Origin: Hyphomicrobiales bacterium
Lineage (GTDB): Bacteria; Pseudomonadota; Alphaproteobacteria; Rhizobiales; Xanthobacteraceae
Reading direction: 5' to 3'
NCBI GenBank assembly: GCA_017305715.1
Contig: JAFKKG010000035.1
Coordinates: 49,836-113,835 of the forward strand
DNA length: 64,000 nucleotides
A program made the position numbers and the translations under genes. Positions within the stretch are counted from its first letter, which is position 1, and the number at the start of each line of letters is the position of its first letter. Below are positions 49,693-58,295 of the stretch, piece by piece. The notes beneath the pieces are model-generated. The model did not search any database. It was not told the origin of the DNA and saw only the letters and a list, made by a program, of their open reading frames with translations.

Positions 49693-50637
49693 ATGTCTAG
49701 TTTGAGAATTTTTGCCGCGACCGCCGCCCTGCTGGTGTCGGCACCGGCGATCGCACAGGAAACCAAGGTCGCGATCGGCATCTCGGGCTGGACCGGTTTT
49801 GCGCCGCTCACGCTCGCCAACCAGGCCGGCATCTTCAAGAAGAACGGCCTTGATGTGACGATCAAGAAGATCCCGCAGAAGGATCGCCATCTGGCCGTGG
49901 CGTCAGGCGACATCCAGTGCGCGGCGACCACCGTCGAAACCTGGATATCCTGGAACGCCAACGGCGTCGCGACCAAGCAGATCTTCCAGCTCGACAAGAG
50001 CTACGGCGCCGATGGCATGGCGACGCGCGCCGACGTGGCGTCGATCAAGGACCTGAAGGGCAAGACGGTCGCCGCGTCCGCGCCCGGCACCGCGCCCTAT
50101 TTCACGCTGGCCTGGATGCTCAAGAAGAACGGCCTCTCGGTCAAGGACGTGACCGTGGTGAATTTGGAGCCGGCCGCAGCTGCGCAGGCCTTCGTGGCCG
50201 GTCAGAACGATGCGGCCATGACCTATGAGCCCTACCTCTCGACGGTGCGCGCCGCGCCGGACAAGGGCAAGATCATCGCCACCACGCTCGACTATCCCAT
50301 GATCATGGACACTTTCGGCTGCACGCCGAAATTCCTGACCGACAATCCGAAGGCCGCCAAGGCGCTGGCCGACAGCTATTTCGAAGCCGTCGCCATGATC
50401 GGAACGGACCAGGCCAAATCCTACGAGATCATGGGCTCCGACGTAAAACAGTCCGGCGAGCAGTTCGGCAATTCGGCAAAATACCTGCGCTGGCAGGACA
50501 AGGCCGCCAACCAGAAATTCTTCGCGGGCGAATTCCAGGCTTTCACCAAGGAAGCCGGCGAGCTGCTGCTGGAGATCGGCATCATCAAATCGATCCCGAA
50601 GACCGAAGACATCTTTGACGCGAGCTTCATCAAGTAA
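49693..50637 (+). CDS. NitT/TauT-type ABC transporter substrate-binding protein in hut operon
   Basis: A 314-residue periplasmic protein of the NMT1/SsuA-like type. The signal peptide is MSSLRIFAATAALLVSAPAIA, cleaved before QE. The mature protein opens KVAIGISGWTGFAPLTLANQ. An in-frame ATG at 49615 has a better ribosome-binding site (GAGAGG) but would put a 26-residue basic stretch before the signal peptide; AAGGGAAG serves 49693. Placed directly after hutC, it probably binds histidine, urocanate or a related compound. Confidence 0.85.
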   Translation: MSSLRIFAATAALLVSAPAIAQETKVAIGISGWTGFAPLTLANQAGIFKKNGLDVTIKKIPQKDRHLAVASGDIQCAATTVETWISWNANGVATKQIFQLDKSYGADGMATRADVASIKDLKGKTVAASAPGTAPYFTLAWMLKKNGLSVKDVTVVNLEPAAAAQAFVAGQNDAAMTYEPYLSTVRAAPDKGKIIATTLDYPMIMDTFGCTPKFLTDNPKAAKALADSYFEAVAMIGTDQAKSYEIMGSDVKQSGEQFGNSAKYLRWQDKAANQKFFAGEFQAFTKEAGELLLEIGIIKSIPKTEDIFDASFIK

Positions 50638-50656
50638 GCCTCGCCACCCCACAACG

Positions 50657-50684
50657 ATCCCGCTTCCCGATCCGGAAGCGGGAT
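50657..50684 (+). terminator. Strong intra-operon hairpin between binding-protein and permease genes
   Basis: Perfect 11-base arms ATCCCGCTTCC and GGAAGCGGGAT with loop CGATCC, located in the 70-base gap. No U-tract follows. Such hairpins commonly block 3-prime exonucleases, keeping binding-protein mRNA in excess over the permease part. Confidence 0.55.
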
Positions 50685-50707
50685 AACTCCGCTCTGAGGA
50701 GAGCCCT

Positions 50708-51484
50708 TTGATACGCCCCCTCGATCCCGTGACGTCGAAGCAACGCGTGGCCTATGGCTTCGCGTTCTTCGTGCTGTTCGTTGCCCTGTGGGCGTGGGCT
50801 ACGTTTGGCGGCTACGTCTCCAAGACGTTCCTCGCCAATCCGCTGACGATGCTCCAGGAAGGCGTCGAACTCCTGGTCAAGCACGGCTTCCTGTTCGATA
50901 TCGGCATGACGATCTGGCGGGTGATCGGCGGTTTTGTGCTCGCGGCCATCATCGCCGTTCCGCTCGGCGTCCTGATGGGGGCCTACAAGCCGATCGAGGC
51001 GTTTCTCGAACCGTTCGTCTCGTTCGCCCGCTATTTGCCCGCTTCGGCCTTCATCCCGCTGCTGATCCTGTGGGCGGGGATCGGTGAATTGCAGAAGCTG
51101 CTGGTCATCTTCATCGGCTCGGTGTTCCAGATCATCCTGATGATCGCCGTCAATGTCGGCAACACGCGGCGCGACCTCGTCGAAGCCGCCTACACGCTGG
51201 GAGCCAGCGACAGCGGCATCATCCGCCGCGTGCTGCTGCCCTCCTCCGCCCCCGAGATCGCGGAAATCCTCCGCCTCGTGCTCGGCTGGGCATGGACCTA
51301 TGTCATCGTCGCCGAACTGATCGGATCATCCTCGGGCATCGGCCACATGATCACCGACAGCCAGGCGCTGCTCAACACCGGCCAGATCATCTTCGGCATC
51401 ATCGTCATCGGCCTGATCGGCCTCGTCTCGGACTTCCTGTTCAAGGCCTTCAACGCCTGGCTGTTTCCGTGGAGACTGGCGTGA
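50708..51484 (+). CDS. NitT/TauT-type ABC transporter permease
   Basis: A 258-residue inner-membrane protein with six helices. The EAA loop is LVEAAYTLGASDSGIIRRVLLPSS (read in two parts, residues about 160-183), the contact site for the ATPase. RYLPASAFIPLLILWAG is typical of SsuC/TauC proteins. AGGAGA stands before the start. Its TGA overlaps the GTG of the ATPase gene (GTGA). Confidence 0.88.
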   Translation: MIRPLDPVTSKQRVAYGFAFFVLFVALWAWATFGGYVSKTFLANPLTMLQEGVELLVKHGFLFDIGMTIWRVIGGFVLAAIIAVPLGVLMGAYKPIEAFLEPFVSFARYLPASAFIPLLILWAGIGELQKLLVIFIGSVFQIILMIAVNVGNTRRDLVEAAYTLGASDSGIIRRVLLPSSAPEIAEILRLVLGWAWTYVIVAELIGSSSGIGHMITDSQALLNTGQIIFGIIVIGLIGLVSDFLFKAFNAWLFPWRLA

Positions 51485-52266
51485 CCACGCTGAAAATCGA
51501 TCAGGTCTCGCGCACCTTCCCCGCGCGCCAGGGCCATGCGCCGACGCGGGCGCTGGAGCCGACCAATCTTGACGTCGGCAACAACGACTTCGTCACCATC
51601 CTTGGGCCCTCGGGCTGTGGAAAATCCACGCTGCTGCGCATCATCGCGGGTCTCGACCGGCCGACCAGCGGCCGCGTCATTCTCGACGGGCAAGAGGTCA
51701 CCGGACCCGGCGCCGATCGCGGCATGGTGTTTCAATCCTACACGCTGTTTCCGTGGCTAACGGTGCGCGACAACATCGCGTTCGGACTGCGCGAGCGCGG
51801 CGTATCGGAAGCGGAACGCGGCAAGATCGCCGATGGCTTTATTCAGCGGGTCGGCCTGTCCGGCTTTGAAAACCACTGGCCGAAGCAACTCTCCGGCGGC
51901 ATGCAGCAGCGCACGGCAATCGCGCGTGCGCTCGCCAACGATCCCAAAATCCTGCTGCTCGACGAGCCGTTCGGTGCGCTGGACAACCAGACCCGCGTGC
52001 TGATGCAGGAAATGCTGCTCGGCATCTGGGAACGCGACCAGAAGACCGTGCTGTTCGTCACCCACGATATCGAGGAAGCCATCTTCCTCGGCAGCCGCGT
52101 CATCGTCATGAGCGCCCGCCCCGGCCGCATCAAAACCGAGATCGCGGTCGACCTGCCCCACCCGCGATCCTACAAGATCAAGACCGCGCCGGAATTCGTC
52201 CGCTTGAAAGAACGCCTGGTGGAGGAGATTCGTGCCGAGGCTTTGAAGGTTGCGGTCGACGCCTGA
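51481..52266 (+). CDS. NitT/TauT-type ABC transporter ATPase
   Basis: A 261-residue ATPase starting with GTG at 51481. Walker A is GPSGCGKST near residue 43, the signature is LSGGMQQRTAIARAL, Walker B is ILLLDEPFGALD, and the H-loop is FVTHDIEEA. It completes the importer encoded with hutF and hutC. The operon context suggests uptake of histidine or urocanate, but the family also moves sulfonates, nitrate and pyrimidines. Confidence 0.9.
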   Translation: MTTLKIDQVSRTFPARQGHAPTRALEPTNLDVGNNDFVTILGPSGCGKSTLLRIIAGLDRPTSGRVILDGQEVTGPGADRGMVFQSYTLFPWLTVRDNIAFGLRERGVSEAERGKIADGFIQRVGLSGFENHWPKQLSGGMQQRTAIARALANDPKILLLDEPFGALDNQTRVLMQEMLLGIWERDQKTVLFVTHDIEEAIFLGSRVIVMSARPGRIKTEIAVDLPHPRSYKIKTAPEFVRLKERLVEEIRAEALKVAVDA

Positions 52267-52307
52267 GCTCGCTGGTCTCGTGCCGCGTTGCTTGAACTCC
52301 GCGGCTG

Positions 52308-53336
52308 TCAGGCTTTGGCCCCCACGACACCGTCGATCAGATTGAGGCCCAGCAGGAATTCGGAACTGAAGTGGCTGCGCACCAGGGGCTCGACGACAAC
52401 GCCCCGCGCCAGCAGCGCCGCCTCCTGGCGACGCGCCGCAACCGCCTCCGCGATCGACACGGCGGCAAATCTGAACACCGCGCCCGGCCGGGCCTGGGCC
52501 AGCCGGCCAAGATCGGGACCGATGATGGTCGCGATCTTCGGATAGCCGCCGGTCGACTGACGATCGGCCATCAGAACGATGGGACGGCCGTCTCCCGGCA
52601 CCTGGATCGCCCCGATGGCAATCCCGTCGGAGACGATGTTGTAGCCCCGCGCATGCGACAGCCGGGGTCCGTCGAGGAAGTATGCCATCCGATCGCTGCG
52701 GGCCGAGACCGTCCACGGCCCGGCCAGAAAGGCGGCGATCTGATGGTTCGCGAAGTAGTCGTGTTGCGGACCCAGAACCACGCGGATGGTGTCGAGCGGC
52801 CGGTCGAGCCACGGCGCCACGATGGCACCGATCGAAGGCTGCGACGACGCCGACCGTTCGATGCCGAGACGATCGCCAGTGGAGAGCGCGCGGCCGTTCG
52901 CACCGCCGAAACCGGTGCGCGTGTGGGTGGCGTGGGAGCCGAGCACCTTTGGCATCGTGAATTGCCCCGCCACCGCCAGATAGCACCAGGAGCCGCCAGC
53001 GCCGGCGCGAATTTTCAGCACCGCGCCCTCTTCCAGATTGAACGCCACCGCTGTCGGCAGCGGCCTGCCATCGAGGCTGAGCGCGAATTCACCGCCGGCG
53101 ATGGCGACGTTCAGCGATGCGCGCTCAGTGGTCAGTTCGATGCCGCCGACGGACACTTCGATCGCGGTCGCTCCTGCGGGATTGCCCACCGCAAGGTTTG
53201 CCGCAGCATGCGACAGCGGATCCATCGGGCCTGCGGCGGTGACGCCAAAGCGCAAATAGCCGTGCCGGCCGCCATCCTGCAACGTCGCTCCCGGCCCGAC
53301 CGACAAAATGCGAAGCATCGCCAAAGCCGTCGTCAT
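52308..53336 (-). CDS. pxpC: 5-oxoprolinase subunit PxpC (biotin-dependent carboxyltransferase-like, KipA)
   Basis: A 342-residue protein of the KipA/PxpC family. GATLQDGGRHGYLRFGVTAAGPMDPLSH is split by the family hallmarks GATLQDGGR and GxxxxGPMD; later VVLGPQHDYF and MADRQSTGGYPKIATI are typical. With PxpA and PxpB it forms the ATP-dependent prokaryotic 5-oxoprolinase. The start at 53336 overlaps the pxpB stop by four bases. Confidence 0.9.
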   Translation of the reverse strand: MTTALAMLRILSVGPGATLQDGGRHGYLRFGVTAAGPMDPLSHAAANLAVGNPAGATAIEVSVGGIELTTERASLNVAIAGGEFALSLDGRPLPTAVAFNLEEGAVLKIRAGAGGSWCYLAVAGQFTMPKVLGSHATHTRTGFGGANGRALSTGDRLGIERSASSQPSIGAIVAPWLDRPLDTIRVVLGPQHDYFANHQIAAFLAGPWTVSARSDRMAYFLDGPRLSHARGYNIVSDGIAIGAIQVPGDGRPIVLMADRQSTGGYPKIATIIGPDLGRLAQARPGAVFRFAAVSIAEAVAARRQEAALLARGVVVEPLVRSHFSSEFLLGLNLIDGVVGAKA

Positions 53337-54061
53337 GCCGCGCGCTTGCTGGCAACGATATCGCCGCTCGCCGCCCGCTGCTCCAGATTGCGGAATGTCG
53401 CGAGATCGATCGGGTCGAACCGAAGGATGTCGCCGGCCTGGATCAGAAAGGCATCCTTGCGCTCCGCAGCATAGAGCCGCTCCGGCGTTTGGCCGATGAC
53501 ATACCATCCGGTCGGCATCACGAACGGCACAACGGTGCCGAGACCACCGCCGATCGACACCGCGCCGGCCGCATGCGGCGGCCTTGGTGTCGCACGGCGC
53601 GAGATCTTCAGCGGCTCGGGCACGCCGCCCAGATAGATCTGGCCGGGCGTGAAGCCACACATATAGACGCGATACGTCGCCTTGGTATGCAACGCGACGA
53701 TGTCATCGCGCGTCAGGCCGAGAATCCCGGCGGCCTCGTCGATATCCTCGGCCAGTGCCGGATCGTAGCAGCAGGGCAATGTCCACGAGGTGCCCCCGCC
53801 CCGCCATTCGGCGAGGCCCGCCATCATGCGGCGCACGATGGCGATCAAACCGGCCCGGTCGATCCGCAGCGGGTCGTAATGGATCATGAGCGAGCGATAG
53901 GTGGGCACGAACTCGCGCGCGCCCGCCGGCGGGTCCGCACGCAAGGCAGCATCGAGCGCGAGCACCCTGTCATTGACAGCAGGGTCCACCATGTCACCGA
54001 ATTCGACGACGAGCGCGGCTTCGCCGGCGTCGAGAAAGCGCGGATCGGCCTGCAAAATCAT
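53333..54061 (-). CDS. pxpB: 5-oxoprolinase subunit PxpB (KipI family)
   Basis: A 242-residue protein with the KipI/PxpB pattern: FLDAGEAALVVEFGD at the N-terminus, TYRSLMIHYDPLRI, LPCCYDPALAEDI and VYMCGFTPGQIYLGGVP. It overlaps pxpA (ATGA) and pxpC (ATGA), so the three subunits are made in coupled amounts. Confidence 0.9.
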   Translation of the reverse strand: MILQADPRFLDAGEAALVVEFGDMVDPAVNDRVLALDAALRADPPAGAREFVPTYRSLMIHYDPLRIDRAGLIAIVRRMMAGLAEWRGGGTSWTLPCCYDPALAEDIDEAAGILGLTRDDIVALHTKATYRVYMCGFTPGQIYLGGVPEPLKISRRATPRPPHAAGAVSIGGGLGTVVPFVMPTGWYVIGQTPERLYAAERKDAFLIQAGDILRFDPIDLATFRNLEQRAASGDIVASKRAA

Positions 54062-54828
54062 GCGGCAATCGGCTTGAACGGCTTCAGCGTGACGCCGGCC
54101 TGCTCCAACCGCTTGCGTACAAGGCTGGCGGTCGCAACCGCGTGTTCGGAATCGCCATGGACGCAGATCGAACGGATCGGTGTCGGCAGATGCTTGCCGC
54201 TGGCCGTGATCACCGCGCCCGCCTGCACCATCGCGAGCACGCGCGCGGCAGCCTCCTCCGCGCCCTCGATCATCGCGCCAGGCTGGCCGCGCGGGATCAG
54301 TTGCCCGGTTTCGGTATAGCCGCGGTCGGCGTAGATCTCCTGGTGGATTTCCAACCCCGCGGCTTCGCCGGCCGCGGCCATCTCCGTCACCGCGATGGCC
54401 AGCACCGACAGGTCACGGTCGACCGCCCGCACCGCGCGTGCCACCGCATCGGCAACGTCGCGCTCCTCGCAGGCGATATTGCCGAGCGCACCGTGGGTCT
54501 TCACATAGGTGATGCGGTGGCCGGCATACGCCGCCAGCGCCATCGCCGCGCCGACCTGATAGGCGACGAGCCGCTCGATCTCTCCGTTCGTGAACGGGAG
54601 GCGGCGGCGGCCAAAGCCCCACAGATCCGGGAAGCCGGGATGCGCGCCGACCGCCACGCCGCGTTGCCGCGCAATGGCAAACGTCCGCGCCATCACCTCG
54701 GGATCGCCGGCGTGAAGCCCGCAAGCCACGTTGGCCGACGTGACGATGGCGAGCATGGCGTCGTCATCGCCGCAGCGATAAGTCCCAAAACCTTCGCCCA
54801 GGTCGGAATTGAGATCGACTGACGGCAT
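54058..54828 (-). CDS. pxpA: 5-oxoprolinase subunit PxpA (LamB/YcsF family)
   Basis: A 256-residue protein opening SVDLNSDLGEGFGTYRCGDD, the YcsF/PxpA hallmark, with ANVACGLHAGDPEVM, GAHPGFPD and VKTHGALGN. It carries the oxoproline-binding part of the complex that converts 5-oxoproline to glutamate with ATP. AGGAGG stands before the start at 54828; an upstream in-frame start at 55059 adds a non-family extension and is rejected. First gene of pxpABC; its product glutamate joins the output of the neighbouring hut pathway. Confidence 0.92.
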   Translation of the reverse strand: MPSVDLNSDLGEGFGTYRCGDDDAMLAIVTSANVACGLHAGDPEVMARTFAIARQRGVAVGAHPGFPDLWGFGRRRLPFTNGEIERLVAYQVGAAMALAAYAGHRITYVKTHGALGNIACEERDVADAVARAVRAVDRDLSVLAIAVTEMAAAGEAAGLEIHQEIYADRGYTETGQLIPRGQPGAMIEGAEEAAARVLAMVQAGAVITASGKHLPTPIRSICVHGDSEHAVATASLVRKRLEQAGVTLKPFKPIAA

Positions 54829-55137
54829 GGTGGCCTCCTGGCGCTGCCTGAGTTCGAACATCACCTTCGCTGTCAAACACGAAAGCGTAAAGACGGCAGG
54901 CATCGAGCGATGCCGATATCTGCCCTGCAATGCTGCCGTGGCAGAAGACGGACTGCGGCGTCGCACCAAAAGGTTAACAGCCGGTATCGCCGCTATCGAG
55001 CGGCCTGAATCGCCGTTGAATTCGGCCCAAACATGATTATATTGCTTTCTCAGCTGCAACCGCTGCTGAATTTAACGTTGGCGTGACTAGGCCCGTCTTA
55101 TACTAGGCGGGCCGTCGCCATTTCAGGGTTCGTAGCG
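54829..55137. promoter_or_regulatory. Divergent intergenic region between pxpA and the URC operon
   Basis: 309 bases, lower in GC than the flanks, without a gene. A good -10 candidate TATACT at 55099-55104 points toward the URC operon but the best -35 (TTGGCG) is only 15 bases before it. It is framed by inverted GGCCCG and CGGGCC arms (about 55090-55112), which could be an operator. Confidence 0.4.
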
Positions 55138-56388
55138 ATGACTCGTTCCAATCGGGTTGACCATATTCGCATCACCTCGCACCCGGCACCGGGTGCCAAG
55201 CTCAACTTTCCCATCGTCTGGGGCGCCGCCACCGCGCGCGAACGCGGGCCGATCATCGGCACGGTGTCCCGACCGCAGGACCGCAACGTCATCGGCACCC
55301 ATGGCGGCTCCTATTCGGTGTATCGCGCGCTCGCCGTCTCATCCGGCGCGCTCGACCCGATCCGGCGTCCGGACCTCACCAACACCCATCCGGCCGAAAC
55401 CATCGGGCCGTTTCCGCAATGGTCCGACCCACAGAAGATCGTCTCGCTCGATCCATGGGGACATCTCGCAGCGGAAAAGTTTGCGACCGAAATCGCCGAA
55501 GGCATCGACATCCGGCCGAGCATTGCCATCACCCGCGCCCGCCTCGATCTGCCCGAACTGCAGGAAGCGATCAAGGCCGGACGGCTCCAGCAGGATGGCG
55601 ATGTCGTGCACAAGAACGGCAGCGTTTCCGTGGTCAAGATTGCGATCGACCCGGTGTGGTATCTGCCGGGCCTGGCGGAGCGCTTCGCTACCACCGAGAA
55701 TAATCTGCGGCGGCAATTGTTCGAGCAGACCGCCGGCATGTTTCCGGAGCTGGTGACACGGCCCGACCTGCAAGTGTTCCTGCCGCCGATCGGCGGCACC
55801 ACGGCCTATCTGTTCGGCGACGTGACGAAACTGCCGGACCACCGCACCAAGATCACCTGCCGCGTGCATGACGAATGCAACGGCTCGGACGTGTTCGGCT
55901 CCGACATCTGCACCTGCCGGCCGTACCTCATTCACGGCATCGAGGAATGCGCGCGCGCCGGACAAACCGGCGGGCTCGGCATCATCATCTACAACCGCAA
56001 GGAAGGCCGCGCGCTGGGCGAGGTGACGAAATTCCTGGTCTACAATGCGCGCAAGCGCCAGGAAGGCGGCGATGCCGCGGCCCAGTATTTCGAGCGCACC
56101 GAATGCGTCGCCGGCGTGCAGGACGCCCGCTTCCAGCAACTCATGCCCGATGTCGTGCATTGGCTCGGCCTGAGGCGGATCGACCGCTTCATCTCCATGA
56201 GCGACATGAAGCACGATGCGCTGACCAGCCAGGGCATCGATATCGTCGAACGGGTGCCGATCCCCGACGACATGATCCCGGCGGATGCGCATGTGGAAAT
56301 CGCGGCCAAGAAAGCCGCCGGCTACTACACGCCTGAGCCGCAGGAAAGTCCGGACAATCCGGTTGGCCGTCCGCTCGAAAAATATTGA
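55138..56388 (+). CDS. URC1: GTP cyclohydrolase II-like enzyme of uracil catabolism
   Basis: A 416-residue protein whose C-terminal half is RibA-like. The zinc Cys set is kept (C247, C258 and C260 in HDECNGSDVFGSDICTC). The RibA motif EGRGIGL is changed to EGRALGE, and the substrate motif TNNPxK is changed to MSDMKHD, so it is unlikely to be the riboflavin enzyme. The first 200 residues have no RibA counterpart. It is followed at once by a DUF1688 (URC4) gene and a uracil phosphoribosyltransferase, the gene set of the URC uracil-degradation route first described in yeast, where URC1 is a cyclohydrolase II homologue. Confidence 0.85.
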   Translation: MTRSNRVDHIRITSHPAPGAKLNFPIVWGAATARERGPIIGTVSRPQDRNVIGTHGGSYSVYRALAVSSGALDPIRRPDLTNTHPAETIGPFPQWSDPQKIVSLDPWGHLAAEKFATEIAEGIDIRPSIAITRARLDLPELQEAIKAGRLQQDGDVVHKNGSVSVVKIAIDPVWYLPGLAERFATTENNLRRQLFEQTAGMFPELVTRPDLQVFLPPIGGTTAYLFGDVTKLPDHRTKITCRVHDECNGSDVFGSDICTCRPYLIHGIEECARAGQTGGLGIIIYNRKEGRALGEVTKFLVYNARKRQEGGDAAAQYFERTECVAGVQDARFQQLMPDVVHWLGLRRIDRFISMSDMKHDALTSQGIDIVERVPIPDDMIPADAHVEIAAKKAAGYYTPEPQESPDNPVGRPLEKY

Positions 56389-56397
56389 GAGCGCGCC

Positions 56398-57642
56398 GTG
56401 TCGCCTGCAAACCCCGAGACGTCCGCCGCGTTGTCATTGCTGAATGCCGCTGCGGTTCGCGAGCGTGCACATCGCATGCTCGAATTCGGCCTTGAGGACA
56501 GGTTGCCGAGTTTCCGCGTTGATCTTGGTCGCATGGCTGGCGTCGTCGACCTGGTGATCGAGACCACGCGAAAAGCCTATCCCTCCTTCGACATTCCCTT
56601 TCATTCGCGCTGGCGGCATTTCGTCACCAATGGGGATAACCGCTGGGGTGATATCGCAGGCCAGACCAAATGGTCCGGTCGCGCGGCCCGCGCCAGAGCC
56701 GAATTCGATCTGGCGATCACAAGCGTCTTTCTCGATGCCGGCGCCGGTCCGGCGTGGCGCTACCATGATCCGAAAACCGGATCGGCGATCGGCCGCTCGG
56801 AAGGATTGGGGCTCGCCAGCCTCGCGATGTTTGGAGGCGGCGCTTTCTCGGCCGATCCATCGGAACCGCTGCGCGCCGATGCCGAGGTGCTGACAAATCT
56901 TGATGTCGCCGACCTCGAGCGCGGCATGCAGATCTCGGCGACCAATCCACTGATCGGGATCGAGGGACGCGTCGATTTGTTGCGCCGCCTCGGCGAACTT
57001 CTGGCCTCGAAACCCGACGTGTTCGGTAGCCAGGACTCGCCGCGGCCGGGCGGTCTTTTTGATCGGCTGGCGAAGCTGGCTGTAGACAGAAGGCTTCCCG
57101 CGCCGACAATCCTCACCGAATTGCTGCAACAACTCGGCTCCATCTGGCCATCGCGGCTGACACTGGGCGGGATCGCGCTCGGCGACTGCTGGAAACATCC
57201 GATGCTGACGACTGCGGACGCGACCAGCGGACTCGTGCCGCTGCACAAGCTCTCGCAATGGCTGGCCTATTCGCTGATCGAGCCGCTGCAAACGGCCGGC
57301 ATCGCCGTAACCGATATCGGTGGCCTCACCGGCCTTGCCGAATATCGCAACGGCGGATTGTTCGTTGATGCCGGCGTGCTCGCGTTTCGCGATCCGGAGG
57401 CTGCGCAACGGGAGCACGAGGTCGCCTCGTCCCTGGTCGTGGAGTGGCGGGCGCTGACGGTGGCGCTGCTCGACCGCGTCGCCGATGGTGTACGGCAACG
57501 GCTCAATGTCGATGCCACCTCGATGCCGCTCGCAAAAATCCTCGAAGGCGGAACGTGGGCTGCAGGCCGGTTGCTGGCGCGTGAACGCCGCGCCGACGCT
57601 TCGCCTCCGGTAAAAGTCATGAGCGACGGCACTGTTTTCTAG
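56398..57642 (+). CDS. URC4 / DUF1688 family protein of uracil catabolism
   Basis: A 414-residue cytosolic protein of the DUF1688/URC4 family, whose reaction in the URC pathway is not settled. Recognisable parts are [19 protein letters not shown] at the start, [10 protein letters not shown] near residue 62, [10 protein letters not shown] near 120, LGDCWKH near 261 and [20 protein letters not shown] near 280. It starts nine bases after URC1 and ends 16 before the phosphoribosyltransferase, so all three are one transcription unit. The start codon is GTG at 56398. Confidence 0.85.
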   Translation: MSPANPETSAALSLLNAAAVRERAHRMLEFGLEDRLPSFRVDLGRMAGVVDLVIETTRKAYPSFDIPFHSRWRHFVTNGDNRWGDIAGQTKWSGRAARARAEFDLAITSVFLDAGAGPAWRYHDPKTGSAIGRSEGLGLASLAMFGGGAFSADPSEPLRADAEVLTNLDVADLERGMQISATNPLIGIEGRVDLLRRLGELLASKPDVFGSQDSPRPGGLFDRLAKLAVDRRLPAPTILTELLQQLGSIWPSRLTLGGIALGDCWKHPMLTTADATSGLVPLHKLSQWLAYSLIEPLQTAGIAVTDIGGLTGLAEYRNGGLFVDAGVLAFRDPEAAQREHEVASSLVVEWRALTVALLDRVADGVRQRLNVDATSMPLAKILEGGTWAAGRLLARERRADASPPVKVMSDGTVF

Positions 57643-57658
57643 ATCAGGGATCGGCACC

Positions 57659-58288
57659 ATGGACGGCGTTACCATCGTTAATCACCCGCTGGTGCAGCAC
57701 AAGCTGACGCTGTTGCGGCGAAAGGACATTTCGACTAAGTCGTTTCGCGAACTCCTCAAGGAGATCGGGATGCTGATCTGCTACGAGGTCACCCGCGATC
57801 TGCCGCTGGCCGACGTCGAAATCGAAACCCCGCTCGCGCACATGAAGTCGCCGCAGATCGCGGGCAAGAAGCTGGTCTTCGCGCCGGTGCTGCGGGCCGG
57901 TGTCACCTTCGCGGAAGGCATGCTCGATTTGGTGCCGACGGCGCGGATCGCGCATATCGGGCTCTATCGCGAACCGGAAACATTTGTCGCCGTCGAATAT
58001 TTCTTCAAGGCCCCGAGCGACCTGCACGAGCGGCTGGTGATCGTGATCTCCCCGGTGCTGGCAACGGCGAATTCCGCCGTCGCTGCGGTCGACCGGCTGA
58101 AAGAGCGCGGCGCCAACGACATCCGATTTGTATGCCTGATCGGCGCGCCCGAGGGTGTCGAACGCATGCGCGGCATTCATCCGGATGTCCCGATCTGGCT
58201 CGCCGCGATCGACCAGGGGCTGGACGACAATGCCTTCATCGTACCCGGCCTCGGCGACGCCGGCGACCGCGCCTACGGCACCAGATAG
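57659..58288 (+). CDS. upp: Uracil phosphoribosyltransferase with altered PRPP loop
   Basis: A 209-residue UPRT converting uracil and PRPP to UMP. The uracil-binding end [15 protein letters not shown] is intact, as are [10 protein letters not shown] and [10 protein letters not shown]. The PRPP loop, DPMLATGGS in E. coli Upp, reads SPVLATANS here (about residues 138-146), losing the Asp and both Gly. That change is unusual for a working salvage enzyme, and suggests a URC-dedicated variant with a different reaction or kinetics. It closes the URC operon and converges on the formamidase gene with seven bases between stops. Confidence 0.88.
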   Translation: MDGVTIVNHPLVQHKLTLLRRKDISTKSFRELLKEIGMLICYEVTRDLPLADVEIETPLAHMKSPQIAGKKLVFAPVLRAGVTFAEGMLDLVPTARIAHIGLYREPETFVAVEYFFKAPSDLHERLVIVISPVLATANSAVAAVDRLKERGANDIRFVCLIGAPEGVERMRGIHPDVPIWLAAIDQGLDDNAFIVPGLGDAGDRAYGTR

Positions 58289-58295
58289 GCCGACG

